Shown here: positions 5,765-7,931 of the stretch, one piece after another | Numbering within the stretch: the first letter of the stretch is position 1 | Layout of the letters: each line of letters starts with the position of its first letter | DNA from: Methylobacter sp. | GTDB lineage: Bacteria; Pseudomonadota; Gammaproteobacteria; Methylococcales; Methylomonadaceae | Assembly: GCA_023229605.1 (NCBI GenBank) | Contig: JALNYY010000174.1 | Coordinates: 1 to 7,931, forward strand | DNA: 7,931 nt | Reading direction: 5' to 3' | Translations under genes and position numbers: made by a program | The notes under the pieces: generated by a model | What the model was told of the DNA's origin: nothing | Database searches by the model: none | What the model saw: the letters and a program-made list of their open reading frames with translations, nothing else

Positions 5765-7769
5765 ATTTCTATACATCCTACTGATCGGCGGTTTGGTCCA
5801 CAATTCGGGCGCCTTTGCAAAATCACTGGAACCGGCTGACGACTTGGAAAGGGAATTGGCCTATCTCGCCGCAGAAAGACAAGTCGTGGTCACAGCGTCG
5901 AAAATGGAAGAGCATGTGGACAAGACTATCGCTACAACGACGATCATTACCCAAGACGATATTGCGCATATCGGAGCGCGCAATTTGATTGATGTGTTGC
6001 GTTTGGTTCCGGGTATCGGTATCACTCAAACTCAGATTGGGGTTCGTGAAATTGAAGTTCGCGGCGTTAAAACCATGTTGTCTGAAAAAGTGCAGATCAT
6101 GTTGAACGGCCATCCGCTGGACCATAACCTGCAAAATGCCGGCAGTACTTGGGTCTATGATGATTTACCCGTCGATACGATCAAGCGGGTGGAAGTGGTG
6201 CGCGGTCCGGGTTCGGCTTTATACGGTGCTAATGCCTTTCTTGCCGTTATCAACATCATCACCCAAAACGCCAAAGACTTGAATGGAGTGCAAACTTCAG
6301 CCGGTTGGGGCAGTTTCGATACCCAGCAGTATCGGGCATCCTGGGGCAAGCAATTTAACAACAGTGCCGAAGCGGCGCTGCATTTTAATTTTACTGATAC
6401 CAACGGCATCAATTCGCCGATTCCTGCCGACAGTTTGAGCGCACAAGGGCTTAACTCCAATGCGCCCGGTAGAAGCCAGCTCACTGAAGGCCGCTATGAT
6501 CTGGAATGGCAGTTAGGTTATCAGGACTTTAAACTGGATGGGCGTTATATCAATAAAAAAACAGGTGCCTTTTTTGGAACAGCGACTGTTCTTAGTGATA
6601 GCAGGACTCAGCAGGATTATAATGATTATTTCCTCCGTTTAAGCCGAACTTGGAAACTTCAGGATAATTTCACGGTAGATACCCAGCTATTTCACGATTT
6701 TTTTAGTATGGATAATATATGGCAACTTGCGCCGACCCAATTTGCTCGCTTCGGCCTGCAGGACACACGTACCGGCGGTGAAATTCAAGCCAATTATCAT
6801 CTCAGTGATACCCAAACTGTGCTCAGCGGGTTTTCTTATGCAAAAGAGCAGCAGGGTAACCTTATTGATCAAGCGGGACCCGATCCGGCACATTTGATGC
6901 CGATGCCGTTTACTACCGAAGAAATAATGCGCAGCCGCTGGGGCGTTTTCATTGAAGATGTTTGGGATCCGTTAAAAAACTTACGAATGACGTTGGGAGC
7001 TCGGTATGATCGGTACAGTGATTTTGGCGGCACGTTCAATCCTAGGATGGGTTTTAATTGGGAGTTTATTAAAAATTATTCGCTGAAGTTTTCTTACGGC
7101 ACTGCTTATCGTGCTCCTGCGTTCGGTGAACTCGGGGCCGTCAATAATCCAGTATTATTAGGTAATCCGATGCTGAAACCGGAGGAAGTTAAAACCTTTG
7201 AAACAGGTATTATTGCCCATGCTGTAAAGGGTTTGACAACGCAGGCAACTTATTATCACTCTGCAATCAATCAAATTATCTCATTAGTTCCCGGCCAAGC
7301 AACGATTTCACAGTACGACAATAGAGGCAGTGTGGTTGCCGAAGGTGTTGAATTGGAAACACGTTATGATTTTGACGGCAATCTGCAAGGTTCATATATC
7401 AGCGCCAATTATGTCTTGCAGCATAGCGTTCAGCTTGGTCAACAGTTAGCAGATGTACCGCGGCACCGCACCAACCTGACAGCTTTGTGGGCTTTCGATA
7501 ACACCTGGAGCAGTTTTGCACATGTCCTTATCAAAGGCAGTACATTGCGCAATCCGGGGGATACGCGTAACAATGTGCCTGGATACGCCTTATTCGATGT
7601 GGGATTGCTGGGGAAAAACATGTTCGGTCAGAAAGTCGACATCAGTTTTAATATTTACAATTTATTTGACAGACGTTATTACGACCCGGCTCCCGCCAGC
7701 CTGAATTTTGTAGGTGATTATCAAATGGCCGGAAGGACATTTTTTGGACATGTCAGTTTGAAATTTTAA
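5757..7769 (+). CDS. TonB-dependent outer-membrane receptor
   Basis: This ligand-gated beta-barrel imports a scarce solute across the outer membrane using TonB-ExbB-ExbD energy. ATG 5757 is preferred over the further-upstream TTG 5739 because it gives a clean signal peptide (MIKFLYILLIGG...AFA, cut after residue 21). That makes a 670-residue protein. After the signal comes a short linker, then a TonB-box-like VVVTASKM at 43-50. The plug domain runs from about 52 to 170, with LRLVPGI (81-87), IEVRGV (99-104), the IMLNGHPLD block (114-122), and VEVVRGPGSALYGANAF (145-161) ending in VINIIT. The rest is a barrel of alternating strands with aromatic girdles, and the C-terminus ends in VSLKF, the terminal Phe needed for BAM-dependent assembly. 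NPRMGFNWEF, SYGTAYRAPAFGEL and NLFDRRYYD are typical barrel motifs. The gene overlaps the preceding one by eight bases. The ligand is not revealed by the sequence; siderophores, cobalamin or a metal chelate are possible. Confidence 0.93.
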   Translation: MIKFLYILLIGGLVHNSGAFAKSLEPADDLERELAYLAAERQVVVTASKMEEHVDKTIATTTIITQDDIAHIGARNLIDVLRLVPGIGITQTQIGVREIEVRGVKTMLSEKVQIMLNGHPLDHNLQNAGSTWVYDDLPVDTIKRVEVVRGPGSALYGANAFLAVINIITQNAKDLNGVQTSAGWGSFDTQQYRASWGKQFNNSAEAALHFNFTDTNGINSPIPADSLSAQGLNSNAPGRSQLTEGRYDLEWQLGYQDFKLDGRYINKKTGAFFGTATVLSDSRTQQDYNDYFLRLSRTWKLQDNFTVDTQLFHDFFSMDNIWQLAPTQFARFGLQDTRTGGEIQANYHLSDTQTVLSGFSYAKEQQGNLIDQAGPDPAHLMPMPFTTEEIMRSRWGVFIEDVWDPLKNLRMTLGARYDRYSDFGGTFNPRMGFNWEFIKNYSLKFSYGTAYRAPAFGELGAVNNPVLLGNPMLKPEEVKTFETGIIAHAVKGLTTQATYYHSAINQIISLVPGQATISQYDNRGSVVAEGVELETRYDFDGNLQGSYISANYVLQHSVQLGQQLADVPRHRTNLTALWAFDNTWSSFAHVLIKGSTLRNPGDTRNNVPGYALFDVGLLGKNMFGQKVDISFNIYNLFDRRYYDPAPASLNFVGDYQMAGRTFFGHVSLKF

Positions 7770-7795
7770 TTAATGTTGAGCATCGCTGCCATTAA

Positions 7796-7879
7796 GTTAA
7801 GCCGTTCGTGGTGAGACTGTCGAACCATGAACGGCTTAACCGTCCACCCTTCGACTAGCTCAGGGCGAACGGTTAAGCC
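7796..7879. repeat. Composite palindromic repeat with two overlapping stem-loops
   Basis: GTTAAGCCGTTCGTGGT (7796-7812) pairs with 7824-7840 in a 17-bp stem with one G-T pair. GGCTTAACCGT (7833-7843) also pairs with ACGGTTAAGCC (7869-7879), helped by CCCT (7847-7850) with AGGG (7862-7865). The middle arm 7833-7840 is shared, so only one hairpin can form at a time. The inner text (CCCTTCGACTAGCTCAGGGC, a variant of CCCTTCGACAAGCTCAGGGC) and the 'GTTCGTGGTGAG...GTCGAACCATGAAC' pattern match widespread dispersed repeats that I recognise from many bacterial genomes. It starts 27 bases after the receptor stop and has no T tract, but it could still help end or stabilise the operon transcript. The remaining bases 7880-7931 show nothing identifiable. 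Confidence 0.7.
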
Positions 7880-7931
7880 TAGCAACTTGTCCCGCCTTAA
7901 GTGGGAAGCTGACTTTACGTTAGGCTGGCAA

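Noticed and set aside
1..7931. CRISPR arrays, tRNA or rRNA genes, and complete insertion sequences
   Set aside because: No regularly spaced repeats, no cloverleaf with a TTCRANYC arm, no rRNA-like segments and no transposase motifs were seen on either strand.

Overview
The window looks like a chromosomal segment of a gammaproteobacterium. The clues are ordinary gammaproteobacterial codon use, an FAD-dependent glycerol-3-phosphate dehydrogenase, an outer-membrane TonB-dependent receptor ending in Phe, and two kinds of dispersed palindromic repeat that I recognise from gammaproteobacterial genomes. A methanotroph-like lineage (Methylococcales) is possible, but that is a guess from overall flavour and repeat type. 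All recognisable genes are on the + strand.

Region 1 (about 1-1464) is a decayed accessory patch. It holds an intact small antitoxin gene (93-293) and, overlapping its end, the start of a RelE/ParE-type toxin gene (from 278). The toxin has an amber codon at codon 9 and its homology ends near 346, just before a three-hairpin repeat element (about 356-459). Next is a roughly 276-codon gene (about 535-1365) split by one in-frame amber codon at 946-948. Its 3' half carries an R-x4-H motif in a helical context, reminiscent of HEPN-type proteins and of proteins often labelled MauJ-like.

Region 2 (1465-3767) is a two-gene metabolic operon. A cytosolic glycerophosphodiester phosphodiesterase overlaps an FAD-dependent glycerol-3-phosphate dehydrogenase by 4 bp (GTGA). 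Together they would turn glycerophosphodiesters into an alcohol plus glycerol-3-phosphate, and then into dihydroxyacetone phosphate while passing electrons to quinone. A 13-bp hairpin follows the second stop codon.

Region 3 (about 3937-7769) is a tightly packed operon of three exported proteins: a PhnD/SsuA-like periplasmic binding protein, an ABC_sub_bind-type periplasmic binding protein and a 670-residue TonB-dependent receptor. No permease or ATPase gene is visible. The first two genes are joined by an 18-codon mini-ORF that has its own strong Shine-Dalgarno and overlaps both neighbours by ATGA. The last two overlap by 8 bp. Passage of an unknown ligand from the outer membrane to periplasmic binding proteins, for uptake or sensing, is the natural inference.

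Region 4 (7770-7931) is non-coding and holds a composite repeat with two overlapping, mutually exclusive stem-loops.
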